Below, one piece after another: positions 1 through 4,763 of a DNA stretch of 5,380 bases; the stretch's first letter is position 1; every line of letters begins with the position of its first letter. This stretch comes from Chloroflexota bacterium (GTDB lineage Bacteria > Chloroflexota > Anaerolineae > Fen-1058). Position numbers and translations under genes: made by a program. Below the pieces are notes generated by a model. The model saw nothing but the letters and a program-made list of their open reading frames with translations, did no database searches and was not told the DNA's origin. Location: assembly GCA_016219235.1 (NCBI GenBank), contig JACRBO010000454.1:1-5380 (forward strand). Reading direction: 5' to 3'.

Positions 1-31
1 AACCGTAACGGCGGGCTTATGCTTGCGCCAG

Positions 32-102
32 TTGAGGAGCAAGCGTCCCCAGACGCGGGTCAAAGCCGCCCCGCGTCTGGGGACGCTGACTGCGCTGCTC
101 AA
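32..102. repeat. palindromic intergenic repeat, 18-bp perfect stem
   Basis: Bases 42-59 and 70-87 are perfect reverse complements (18 bp), separated by a 10-nt loop. The core arm is GCGTCCCCAGACGCGGG. Flanking it, 32-40 (TTGAGGAGC) and 94-102 (GCTGCTCAA) are also reverse complements with one mismatch, so the whole block looks like a compact palindromic element. There is no T-tract after the stem, so an intrinsic terminator for an upstream gene is a weaker reading than a REP/MITE-like dispersed repeat. It lies just upstream of the ribosome binding site of the first gene, so it is part of that gene's leader or promoter region. Confidence 0.6.
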
Positions 103-127
103 ATTATCAAGGAGCGCGTTCATTCGC

Positions 128-697
128 ATGCCCACTCACCACCCGTCTGATCCCGAGACACTGACCTGGCACTATGACATCCCACTGATCACCAATCGCT
201 ACATCCTGTGGGATATGTTTCGCGTGTTCGCGCTGAGCCTGTTCGCCATCGTCGCGTTGACGGGCTGCATCGGCGTTTTGCTGGGCGATCCGGTGCTGCT
301 CCCGATCGAGTTGCTGCTCCTCATCGGCGGCATCCTCGCGGCGCTGTGGGTGTTCGTCACACTCGGGTTGTTTCGCAATCGCTATCGCGCCCGCTTCGTT
401 TTGGATTCCAGACAGGCGGTTTTTCACAGCCTCGGCTGGGGTGACAGCGGCTGGGATCGCACCATGAAACGACTGCTCAAAGTGCTGGCCTTCTTCGCCG
501 CCAGCAGTGATCCCACCACGCGCAGCGCGACCAACATCCGCTGGCGGGCCGTTCGCAAAGTCAACGTCAATCGATCGGCGCGTGTGATCGCGCTGTGCGA
601 CTCGTGGCACGTCGTCATGCGGCTGTACTGCCCGCCCGATATGTTCGAGCAGGCCCTGGCGCACGTGCAATACCACACCGGAGATGCTCAGGCATGA
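128..697 (+). CDS. small two-helix membrane protein of unknown function
   Basis: This encodes 189 residues, and I do not recognise the family. A short polar N-terminus (WHYDIPLITNRYILWD, residues 14-29) is followed by two hydrophobic helices at about 31-52 and 58-82, joined by a tight GDP turn. A basic stretch (RNRYRAR, 83-89) and a soluble C-terminal half of about 105 residues follow. The layout of two helices plus a beta-rich tail resembles small bacterial membrane proteins with a PH-like domain, but that is only a guess. The reading frame is open further upstream to an ATG at 23, but that extension is translated palindromic repeat, so I reject it. The ATG at 128 is preceded by AAGGAG at 109-114, a long spacing of 13 nt. 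The stop overlaps the start of the flavin reductase gene (ATGA), implying co-transcription and translational coupling. Confidence 0.72.
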   Translation: MPTHHPSDPETLTWHYDIPLITNRYILWDMFRVFALSLFAIVALTGCIGVLLGDPVLLPIELLLLIGGILAALWVFVTLGLFRNRYRARFVLDSRQAVFHSLGWGDSGWDRTMKRLLKVLAFFAASSDPTTRSATNIRWRAVRKVNVNRSARVIALCDSWHVVMRLYCPPDMFEQALAHVQYHTGDAQA

Positions 698-1308
698 CGG
701 CTGGCATGATCACCATCGTTCCGACCGATCTCGATCCGCGTGATGCCTATCGCCTGCTCATCAGCGCGGTCGTGCCGCGCCCGATCGGCTGGGCGTCCAC
801 TCTGGGGGCCGACGGCTCACTCAACATCGCGCCGTTTTCGTTCTTCAACGCCGTCAGCAACACGCCCCTCACCGTGATGATCTCCGTAGGGCAACGCCAG
901 GGCCAGCCCAAAGACACGCTGCGCAATGCGCGCGAAACCGGCGAATTCGTGATCAACATCGTCGATGAAGACCTGGCCGCCGCCATGAACATTACGTCCG
1001 GCGAATGGGCCTATGAGGTGAATGAGTTCGATCGGGCGGGACTGGAAACTGCGGCCTCGATCGATGTGAAGCCGCCGCGTGTGGTCGCTGCGCCGATCGC
1101 GCTGGAGTGCAAAGTCACCCAGATCATTCCGGTGCAAAACACCACGTATACCCTGATTCTGGGGCGCGTGCTGCGCTTCCACATCCGATCGGGTCTGCTG
1201 CGCCCCACCGGCCAGATCGATGCGGCCTTGCTCAAACCTGTAGCGCGTCTCAGCGGCGACGAGTATGCCACGCTGGGCCGCGTGTTTGAGATGCAGCGGC
1301 CTGTTTAG
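694..1308 (+). CDS. flavin reductase-like FMN-binding domain protein
   Basis: This is a 204-residue protein of the flavin reductase-like family (FMN-binding split barrel, DIM6/NTAB group). Visible family signatures are PRPIGWAST at 28-36, the NIAPFSFFNAVSNTP block at 44-58 that shapes the flavin pocket, KDTLRNARETGEFVIN at 73-88, and a C-terminal ARLSGDEYATLG at 184-195, matching the usual R-x-G-G/D-x-Y position. Family members bind FMN and either use NAD(P)H to reduce flavin for a partner oxygenase or act as stand-alone flavoproteins; the substrate cannot be read here. Length is normal for the family. The ATG at 694 overlaps the preceding stop and has GGAG at 680-683. A second in-frame ATG at 706 (residue 5) is less well placed. 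No oxygenase partner is present nearby. The protein is probably cytoplasmic. Confidence 0.9.
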   Translation: MTAGMITIVPTDLDPRDAYRLLISAVVPRPIGWASTLGADGSLNIAPFSFFNAVSNTPLTVMISVGQRQGQPKDTLRNARETGEFVINIVDEDLAAAMNITSGEWAYEVNEFDRAGLETAASIDVKPPRVVAAPIALECKVTQIIPVQNTTYTLILGRVLRFHIRSGLLRPTGQIDAALLKPVARLSGDEYATLGRVFEMQRPV

Positions 1309-1371
1309 ACCTCGCGGGTTTCAACTTGCCATCGATCGATGCGGTCTGCCATTCAAACCCGCGAGGTCTGA
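1305..1371. repeat. inverted repeat flanking a 33-nt loop, between flavin reductase and SGNH lipoprotein genes
   Basis: Bases 1307-1321 (AGACCTCGCGGGTTT) and 1355-1369 are perfect reverse complements over 15 bp. One wobble and one more pair extend this to 1305-1321/1355-1371. The left arm overlaps the TAG stop of the flavin reductase gene, and the right arm ends eight bases before a TACAAT box. The loop contains a second, 12-bp palindrome CATCGATCGATG (1330-1341). There is no T-run after the right arm, so a classical intrinsic terminator is doubtful. A dispersed palindromic element or a protein-binding/operator structure fits at least as well. The first repeat of the window shares the strings AGAC and CGCGGGT, hinting at a related family. 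Confidence 0.55.
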
Positions 1372-1378
1372 TCTGCGC

Positions 1379-1384
1379 TACAAT
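1379..1384 (+). promoter_or_regulatory. putative -10 box (TACAAT) of the SGNH lipoprotein gene
   Basis: TACAAT lies only 8 nt upstream of the ATG at 1393. The -35 position falls in the right arm of the inverted repeat and shows no TTGACA-like sequence. If this box is used, transcription would begin about 1390-1393, giving a leaderless or nearly leaderless message. Against that, AGGA at 1385-1388 could be a weak Shine-Dalgarno on a longer transcript. The same hexamer is the -10 of two better-supported promoters in this window. Confidence 0.35.
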
Positions 1385-1392
1385 AGGACATC

Positions 1393-2226
1393 ATGCGACG
1401 ATGTGTGCTTCTCGTGATGTTGAGCCTGTGTTTGAGCGCGTGCGAGGCGTTGGCGATTTCAGCCGCACCTGCGCCGGTCACAGCTATCGCTCAGGCGACT
1501 GTCGCGCCGCGCCCCACGTGGCCGCCTACCTGGACACCAACGGCAACACCCACGCCCCGACCAACGGCAACCGTCGTGCCCCCGACACTCACCCCCACAC
1601 CGATCGAAATCGATCACCAGAACCGGGCTGCGGCGCTGAAGTATCCGGCGACGCCCACGCCCGTCAAAGTTCGGCGTACGCCGAGCGCCGTGGCGACCGG
1701 CGTACCGATTAGTCCGGCGGTAGAGCTGCGCGTCTTTGCCATCGGCGATTCGGTGATGCTGGGCGCGGCGCGGGAACTGCAGAAGACGATCCCCGGCATT
1801 GAGGTCGATGCAAAGGTCAGCCGTCATGTGAGCGCCACGCTGGCGATTTTGCAGCAGCGGCGGGCTGCTGGCAAATTGGGCAAAGTCGTCATCGTGCACA
1901 TCGGCGACAACGGCTACTTGACGGCGAAGCAGTTCGACGATTTGATGCAGCCGTTGATCGATCTGCCGCGCGTGGTGGTAGTCAACCTCAAGGTACCCCG
2001 CAAATGGGAAGCACCCAACAACCTGGTGATTGCCGAAGGGGTGGCGCGCTATTCCAACGCCGTGCTGATCGACTGGCACACGTATGGCATGGATCACCCT
2101 GAGTTGTTTGCCAAAGACGGCATCCACATCGGTGCGGCGGGGGCGAAGGCGTATGCCGCGCTCGTCCTTGCGCAAATCAACGGCTTCGTTGGCGGCCCGG
2201 CCGACCGGCCGGTTGATAAACCGTAA
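1393..2226 (+). CDS. SGNH-hydrolase-like lipoprotein (OatA C-terminal domain type)
   Basis: This 277-residue protein begins with a lipoprotein signal peptide (MRRCVLLVML..., lipobox LSAC at 14-17), so Cys17 is the likely lipidated residue. Residues about 26-105 form a Pro/Thr-rich linker (TPTATPTPRPT). The catalytic domain runs from about 111 to 265. GDSVMLG at 118-124 supplies the nucleophile Ser120, HIGDNG at 169-174 carries the oxyanion-type Gly171/Asn173, and DGIHIGAAG at 242-250 supplies the Asp242/His245 pair. The GDSVMLG and DAKVSR blocks resemble the SGNH domain that follows acyltransferase-3 membrane domains in OatA-like peptidoglycan or polysaccharide O-acetyltransferases. Here that domain stands alone on a lipid anchor. 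The inferred role is esterase or O-acyl transfer on a cell-envelope glycan; the substrate is unknown. The ATG at 1393 is the only start giving a full signal peptide. Confidence 0.85.
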   Translation: MRRCVLLVMLSLCLSACEALAISAAPAPVTAIAQATVAPRPTWPPTWTPTATPTPRPTATVVPPTLTPTPIEIDHQNRAAALKYPATPTPVKVRRTPSAVATGVPISPAVELRVFAIGDSVMLGAARELQKTIPGIEVDAKVSRHVSATLAILQQRRAAGKLGKVVIVHIGDNGYLTAKQFDDLMQPLIDLPRVVVVNLKVPRKWEAPNNLVIAEGVARYSNAVLIDWHTYGMDHPELFAKDGIHIGAAGAKAYAALVLAQINGFVGGPADRPVDKP

Positions 2227-2247
2227 GGCCGTGTGGCTCGATCGGGT

Positions 2248-2276
2248 TTGACTTCACTCTGCGCGCCATGTACAAT
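2248..2276 (+). promoter_or_regulatory. sigma70-type promoter of the solute-binding protein gene
   Basis: TTGACT at 2248-2253 and TACAAT at 2271-2276 are separated by exactly 17 nt, a near-consensus housekeeping promoter. Transcription would start near 2283, leaving a leader of about 23 nt that contains AGGA (2296-2299), 6 nt before the GTG start. The promoter occupies the 79-bp gap after the lipoprotein gene, so the solute-binding protein gene is likely its own transcription unit. A CGATCG palindrome (2239-2244) sits just upstream of the -35. Confidence 0.7.
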
Positions 2277-2305
2277 CTTCATACTTTTGTTCAACAGGAC
2301 TTCAC

Positions 2306-3508
2306 GTGTCTAATCTAGAGTTCTCCGTCATGGCGCACGGCCCCACCACTGCCGACGATCTGCGTCCGATGCTGGCAAAGTTCGAAGCCGAGCACCGGGT
2401 AACGGTCAAACTGCGCGTGTTCACGTGGGAAACCGGCTGGATGGAAACCATGAAGTTCGCCCTGTACGGCCACGGCCCGGATGTATCTGAGATCGGCTCC
2501 ACGTGGGTGGGCACCCTGGCCGCGACGGGCACGATACGCCCCTTCGGCATCCGCGAGATTGCAGCCGTGGGCGGGCGGTACGCCTTCCTGCATCCCTCGT
2601 GGCAGAGCGGTTATCTGACCGGCCAACCGGAGATGTGGGCGATGCCGTGGTTGGGCAACGTGCGCCTGGTATTCTACCGCCCCGATCTATTTCAGCGAGC
2701 GGGCCTCGACCCCACGACGGCGTTTCGCACCCCGGCGCAATTCATGCAGCTGTTGGCGCGGCTGCAAGACGCGGGCGTGAGTGTGCCGCTGGTCATCCCC
2801 ACCAGTAATTCATTGAACACATTACACACTGTCGCGCCGTGGGTGTGGGGTGCGGGTGGCAACTTTATCGATCAGTTCGGCAAGCACACGATCTTTAACA
2901 CCGCCGAGGCTCGATCGGGCTTTCGGGCTTACTTCGATCTGCACCGCTACCTGGCCCCGGCCGCCCAACGATTGGACACCGAACAATCCGATCGGTTTTT
3001 CCTCAACGGCGACGCCGCCGTCACCATCAGCGATCCCGGCTTACTGAATACGCTGCTGAAAAGCCCGCCAACAGGCGCGGCCGCGGTGCGCACCGCCCTG
3101 CCGCCCGGCATCCCCTTCGTCGGTGGCAGCAACCTCGTCGTCTGGCGACACAGCCACAATCACAAACTGGCCGTGGATCTGGTACGCTTTCTGACCGGCC
3201 AACAAAACCAGATGGCGTACAGCCAACAGGCGCGCAGCTTGCCCGTGCGATTGGACGCGCTGACCGGACGACCGTTTGCCACCGATCCGCTGTTTCAACC
3301 GGCCGTGGAAGGCCTGAAACTGGGCCGCTCCTATCCGGCTAGCCGATTATGGGGCTTGATGGAAGAGAAACTGGTCGCAGAACTCAACGAGATTTGGGCC
3401 GAGCTGTTCGCCAATCCCGCGCTCGATCTGGACCTCGCGCTGGAGGAGCACTTGCATCCGCTGGGCAAGCGCCTCGATGCGATCCTGGCCTCTGATACCC
3501 GCAAGTAA
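2306..3508 (+). CDS. family 1 extracellular solute-binding protein homologue lacking a signal peptide
   Basis: This is a 400-residue homologue of ABC-importer sugar-binding proteins (SBP family 1). Typical segments are the start LEFSVMAHG with a following FEAEHRVTVKLRVF (26-39), GPDVSEIGSTWVGTLAATGTIRPF (57-80), APWVWGAGGNF (177-187), a conserved-looking FVGGSNLVVW (271-280), and a late helix AVDLVRFLTG. Length is close to a mature binding protein. It starts with GTG at 2306 after AGGA (2296-2299). Upstream in frame there is no ATG, GTG or TTG before a TGA at 2249-2251, so no signal peptide or lipobox can be added, and I see no cysteine in the protein. As written it would be cytoplasmic, which is unusual for the family. 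No permease or ATPase genes lie nearby. It could be an intracellular ligand sensor, or an orphaned binding protein that lost its export signal. The ligand is unknown. Confidence 0.85.
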   Translation: MSNLEFSVMAHGPTTADDLRPMLAKFEAEHRVTVKLRVFTWETGWMETMKFALYGHGPDVSEIGSTWVGTLAATGTIRPFGIREIAAVGGRYAFLHPSWQSGYLTGQPEMWAMPWLGNVRLVFYRPDLFQRAGLDPTTAFRTPAQFMQLLARLQDAGVSVPLVIPTSNSLNTLHTVAPWVWGAGGNFIDQFGKHTIFNTAEARSGFRAYFDLHRYLAPAAQRLDTEQSDRFFLNGDAAVTISDPGLLNTLLKSPPTGAAAVRTALPPGIPFVGGSNLVVWRHSHNHKLAVDLVRFLTGQQNQMAYSQQARSLPVRLDALTGRPFATDPLFQPAVEGLKLGRSYPASRLWGLMEEKLVAELNEIWAELFANPALDLDLALEEHLHPLGKRLDAILASDTRK

Positions 3509-3553
3509 AACGAAAACTTCCGAAGTCGAGCGTGACTTCGGAAGTTTTCGTTT
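3508..3553. terminator. bidirectional intrinsic terminator between convergent genes
   Basis: A perfect 20-bp stem (3508-3527 with 3534-3553) closes on a 6-nt loop (GAGCGT). The lower stem is A-rich on the left and T-rich on the right (GTTTTCGTTT), so each strand ends its hairpin with a U-rich run. It sits directly at the stop of the solute-binding protein gene and 4 nt beyond the stop of the convergent zinc-ribbon gene, serving both. Confidence 0.9.
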
Positions 3554-3557
3554 CAGG

Positions 3558-4181
3558 CTACTTCTTCTTGGCGGGTTTCCTGGCGATCGGTTTCTTACCC
3601 GCCGGTTTCTTACCCGCCGGTTTCTTGGCCGCAGGCTTTTTGGCGGCTGGCTTCTTGGCTGCCGATTTCTTAGCGGCGGGCTTCTTCGCTGCTGGTTTTT
3701 TGGCCACTGGCTTCTTAGCGATCGGTTTCTTGGCGACGGGCTTCTTGGCCGCCGGTTTCTTCGCAACAGCCTTCCTGGCAGGCGCGGCTTTCTTCACTGT
3801 CTTGGGCTTCTCGACAACCGGCAACGCGACATCCGCCGGCTCGGCAGCCTCAACGACGACGACGGGCTTAGCCACTTTCTTCGCTGCAGGTTTCCTGGCG
3901 ACTGGTTTCCTGGCTGGTTCAGCCTTCGCCGGTTTCTCCGGCTCCAGCAGCAGCGTCGGCTCAGGCGCGGCCAATAACACTGGCGCTTCCACTGCGGGCG
4001 CGGCGACCGGCCCGGCAGCGTGCAATGCCTCGACGGGCACCCGCATCACCCACTGGCAGCGCGGGCACTGCTCAACGTGCTGAGTGGCATTCAGCCTGGC
4101 CGCTTCGGCCACGGCGGCCGCTTCGGCTTCGGGTGTCATAGTTGAGGTCCAACCACAATTGGGGCAACGTAGTTCGTACAT
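3558..4181 (-). CDS. zinc-ribbon protein with histone H1/AlgP-like lysine-rich tail
   Basis: This 207-residue protein has two clear parts. The N-terminus carries CPNC (Cys6, Cys9) and CPRC (Cys39, Cys42) separated by an alanine-rich, probably helical stretch (17-32), which is a likely four-cysteine zinc ribbon. After a Pro/Ala/Glu linker (50-90) comes a basic tail, ARKPVARKPAAKK at 90-102, a short acidic break (107-124), then 13 consecutive xAKKP-type pentamers (138-202) ending KPAKKK. Such tails occur in AlgP of Pseudomonas, bacterial H1-like proteins and the C-terminus of mycobacterial HupB, where they bind DNA without sequence specificity. The inferred role is a nucleoid-associated or nucleic-acid-binding protein, with the ribbon as a second contact or partner site. 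The frame opens six codons earlier, but GAGGAGG sits 5 nt before the ATG at 4181, fixing this start. A related tail is encoded just upstream. Confidence 0.85.
   Translation of the reverse strand: MYELRCPNCGWTSTMTPEAEAAAVAEAARLNATQHVEQCPRCQWVMRVPVEALHAAGPVAAPAVEAPVLLAAPEPTLLLEPEKPAKAEPARKPVARKPAAKKVAKPVVVVEAAEPADVALPVVEKPKTVKKAAPARKAVAKKPAAKKPVAKKPIAKKPVAKKPAAKKPAAKKSAAKKPAAKKPAAKKPAGKKPAGKKPIARKPAKKK
3576..3770 (-). repeat. 15-bp tandem repeat tract encoding 13 xAKKP pentamers
   Basis: Thirteen successive 15-bp units encode residues 138-202 of the zinc-ribbon protein. On the plus strand they read as variants of GGCTTCTTGGCGGCT. Units differ at many synonymous sites (GGC/GGT, TTG/TTC, GCC/GCG/GCT) and at a few coding positions (V, I, S, G), so this is an old, protein-selected repeat rather than a fresh slippage array. 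It is a direct homologue of the tract in the next minus-strand gene. Confidence 0.9.
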
Positions 4182-4186
4182 CGTTT

Positions 4187-4193
4187 CCTCCTC
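4187..4193 (-). promoter_or_regulatory. strong Shine-Dalgarno deciding the start of the zinc-ribbon gene
   Basis: On the minus strand GAGGAGG lies 5 nt before the ATG at 4181-4179. The alternative upstream ATG at 4199 would place this sequence inside the coding region (as Glu codons), so 4181 is preferred. The neighbouring lysine-rich gene has the same arrangement, AGGAGG at 4623-4618, 5 nt before its ATG. Confidence 0.85.
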
Positions 4194-4213
4194 ACACATT
4201 CGGGTCTCGCGCT

Positions 4214-4241
4214 ATTCTACCCTGTCAAAACAAAAAAGCAA
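4214..4241 (-). promoter_or_regulatory. putative promoter of the zinc-ribbon gene
   Basis: On the minus strand TTGCTT (4241-4236) and TAGAAT (4219-4214) are 16 nt apart. The -10 differs from TATAAT at one base; the -35 matches only TTG plus weak support. The spacer is T-rich. A start near 4207 would give a leader of about 26 nt containing the strong Shine-Dalgarno. A TTGACA also lies inside the spacer (4228-4223), but no -10 follows it at suitable distance. Confidence 0.5.
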
Positions 4242-4260
4242 GCGCCGTACACCACGCAAA

Positions 4261-4285
4261 CAAAAAGACTGCGCTTGAAGCGCAG
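4261..4285 (-). terminator. intrinsic terminator of the AAKKP-repeat gene
   Basis: Read on the minus strand, CTGCGCT (4285-4279) pairs with AGCGCAG (4275-4269) across a 3-nt loop, and is followed at once by TCTTTTTG (4268-4261). A compact GC stem plus T-run 25 nt past the stop codon is a textbook intrinsic terminator. It separates this gene from the zinc-ribbon gene downstream, whose promoter lies just beyond. Confidence 0.85.
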
Positions 4286-4309
4286 CCCTTTGCTCAAACT
4301 AGATGTGAA

Positions 4310-4612
4310 CTACTTTTTCTTCGCGGCGGGCTTCTTCGCCGCCGGTTTCTTGGCCGCAGGCTTCTTGGCGGCTGGTTTCTTCGCGGCGGGTTTCTTGGCC
4401 GCGGGCTTCTTGGCGGCTGGCTTCTTGGCCGCCGGCTTCTTCACGGCCGCTTTCTTGGCGGCGGGTTTCTTCGCAGCCGCTTTCTTGGCCGGTGCTTTCT
4501 TCGCAGCCGGTTTCTTGGCCGCGGGTGCTGGCGCGGGCGCGGCCTCAACTACGGGCGCGGCCTCGGCAACCGGCTCCGGTACTGCTTCGGCAGGTTCATC
4601 AGTCTTAAACAT
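4310..4612 (-). CDS. small histone H1-like AAKKP-repeat protein
   Basis: This encodes 100 residues in two halves. The first 30 are acidic and Pro/Ala-rich (DEPAEAVPEPVAEAAPVVEAA). Residues 31-100 are 14 pentamers, mostly AAKKP with a few AAKKA, APAKK and AVKK variants, ending AAKKK. About 30 of the 100 residues are lysine, there are no aromatic residues beyond Phe2, and the protein is surely disordered. It has no folded domain, so recognition rests on the resemblance to H1/AlgP/HctB-type tails that bind and condense nucleic acid by charge. AGGAGG 5 nt before the ATG supports a well-translated protein. It lies upstream of, and in the same direction as, the zinc-ribbon protein with the same tail, but has its own promoter and terminator. 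The low complexity means another polyanion could be the target. Confidence 0.82.
   Translation of the reverse strand: MFKTDEPAEAVPEPVAEAAPVVEAAPAPAPAAKKPAAKKAPAKKAAAKKPAAKKAAVKKPAAKKPAAKKPAAKKPAAKKPAAKKPAAKKPAAKKPAAKKK
4313..4522 (-). repeat. 15-bp tandem repeat tract encoding 14 lysine-rich pentamers
   Basis: Fourteen 15-bp units fill the last 70 codons of the small H1-like gene. The plus-strand form again varies around GGCTTCTTGGCGGCT with many silent differences. Together with 3576-3770 it forms two direct-repeat blocks in the same orientation roughly 0.75 kb apart, so unequal recombination could delete or expand the region between them. Confidence 0.9.
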
Positions 4613-4647
4613 CGTGGCCTCCTACATGAATTGGGGTGTCAAGTAAA

Positions 4648-4659
4648 CACGCGCGCGTG
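4648..4659. repeat. 12-bp palindrome CACGCGCGCGTG in the leader of the H1-like gene
   Basis: CACGCGCGCGTG is a perfect palindrome of alternating purine/pyrimidine, followed two bases later by a second palindrome CACGTG (4661-4666). Both lie in the predicted untranslated leader of the H1-like gene, 36-54 nt before its ATG. They could be a protein-binding site or a small RNA hairpin; chance in GC-rich DNA is possible. Confidence 0.35.
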
Positions 4660-4734
4660 GCACGTGGACTCGCCGCTTCAACCTATTCTCAGGCAACACG
4701 ACAATCTAAGGAGCCAATCCGTTGAATCTTCAGC

Positions 4735-4763
4735 ATTGTATAACAAGGCCGATCAAGAATCAA
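4735..4763 (-). promoter_or_regulatory. sigma70-type promoter of the small H1-like gene
   Basis: On the minus strand TTGATT (4763-4758) and TACAAT (4740-4735) are separated by exactly 17 nt. The -10 box is identical to that of the solute-binding protein promoter. Transcription would start near 4728, giving an unusually long leader of about 115 nt before the ATG at 4612. That leader contains the CACGCGCGCGTG and CACGTG palindromes. Confidence 0.6.

Noticed and set aside
23..127. N-terminal extension of the first gene to the ATG at 23
   Set aside because: The extension translates the palindromic repeat into a basic, featureless sequence, and the ribosome site lies at 109-114.
107..676. Minus-strand 189-residue frame opposite the two-helix membrane protein
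   Set aside because: Its composition is typical of antisense frames (Arg/Gln/His/Ala-rich) with no motif. The plus frame has clear membrane helices, a Shine-Dalgarno and operon overlap with the flavin reductase gene.
1459..2175. Minus-strand 238-residue frame opposite the SGNH lipoprotein
   Set aside because: It is a shadow of a GC-rich gene: Arg/His-rich composition, no domain and no ribosome site, while the plus strand has signal peptide and catalytic motifs.
2197..2222. CCGGCC/GGCCGG hairpin at the end of the lipoprotein gene as a terminator
   Set aside because: The stem is only six pairs, inside the coding end, without a T-run. It is explained by GC-rich Gly/Pro/Arg codons.
3532..4083. 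Long plus-strand frame encoding FLAAGF-type hydrophobic repeats opposite the zinc-ribbon gene
   Set aside because: It is the antisense reading of the AAKKP repeat. Fifteen-bp units without stops keep several frames open, and there is no ribosome site or family resemblance. The minus-strand frame has a zinc ribbon, a strong Shine-Dalgarno and a terminator.
3576..4522. Repeat arrays as CRISPR
   Set aside because: The units are contiguous 15-bp codon repeats in frame with lysine-rich proteins, without spacers.
4275..4646. Plus-strand FFAAGF repeat frame opposite the small H1-like gene
   Set aside because: It is the same antisense repeat artefact. Its start lies inside the terminator hairpin of the minus-strand gene.
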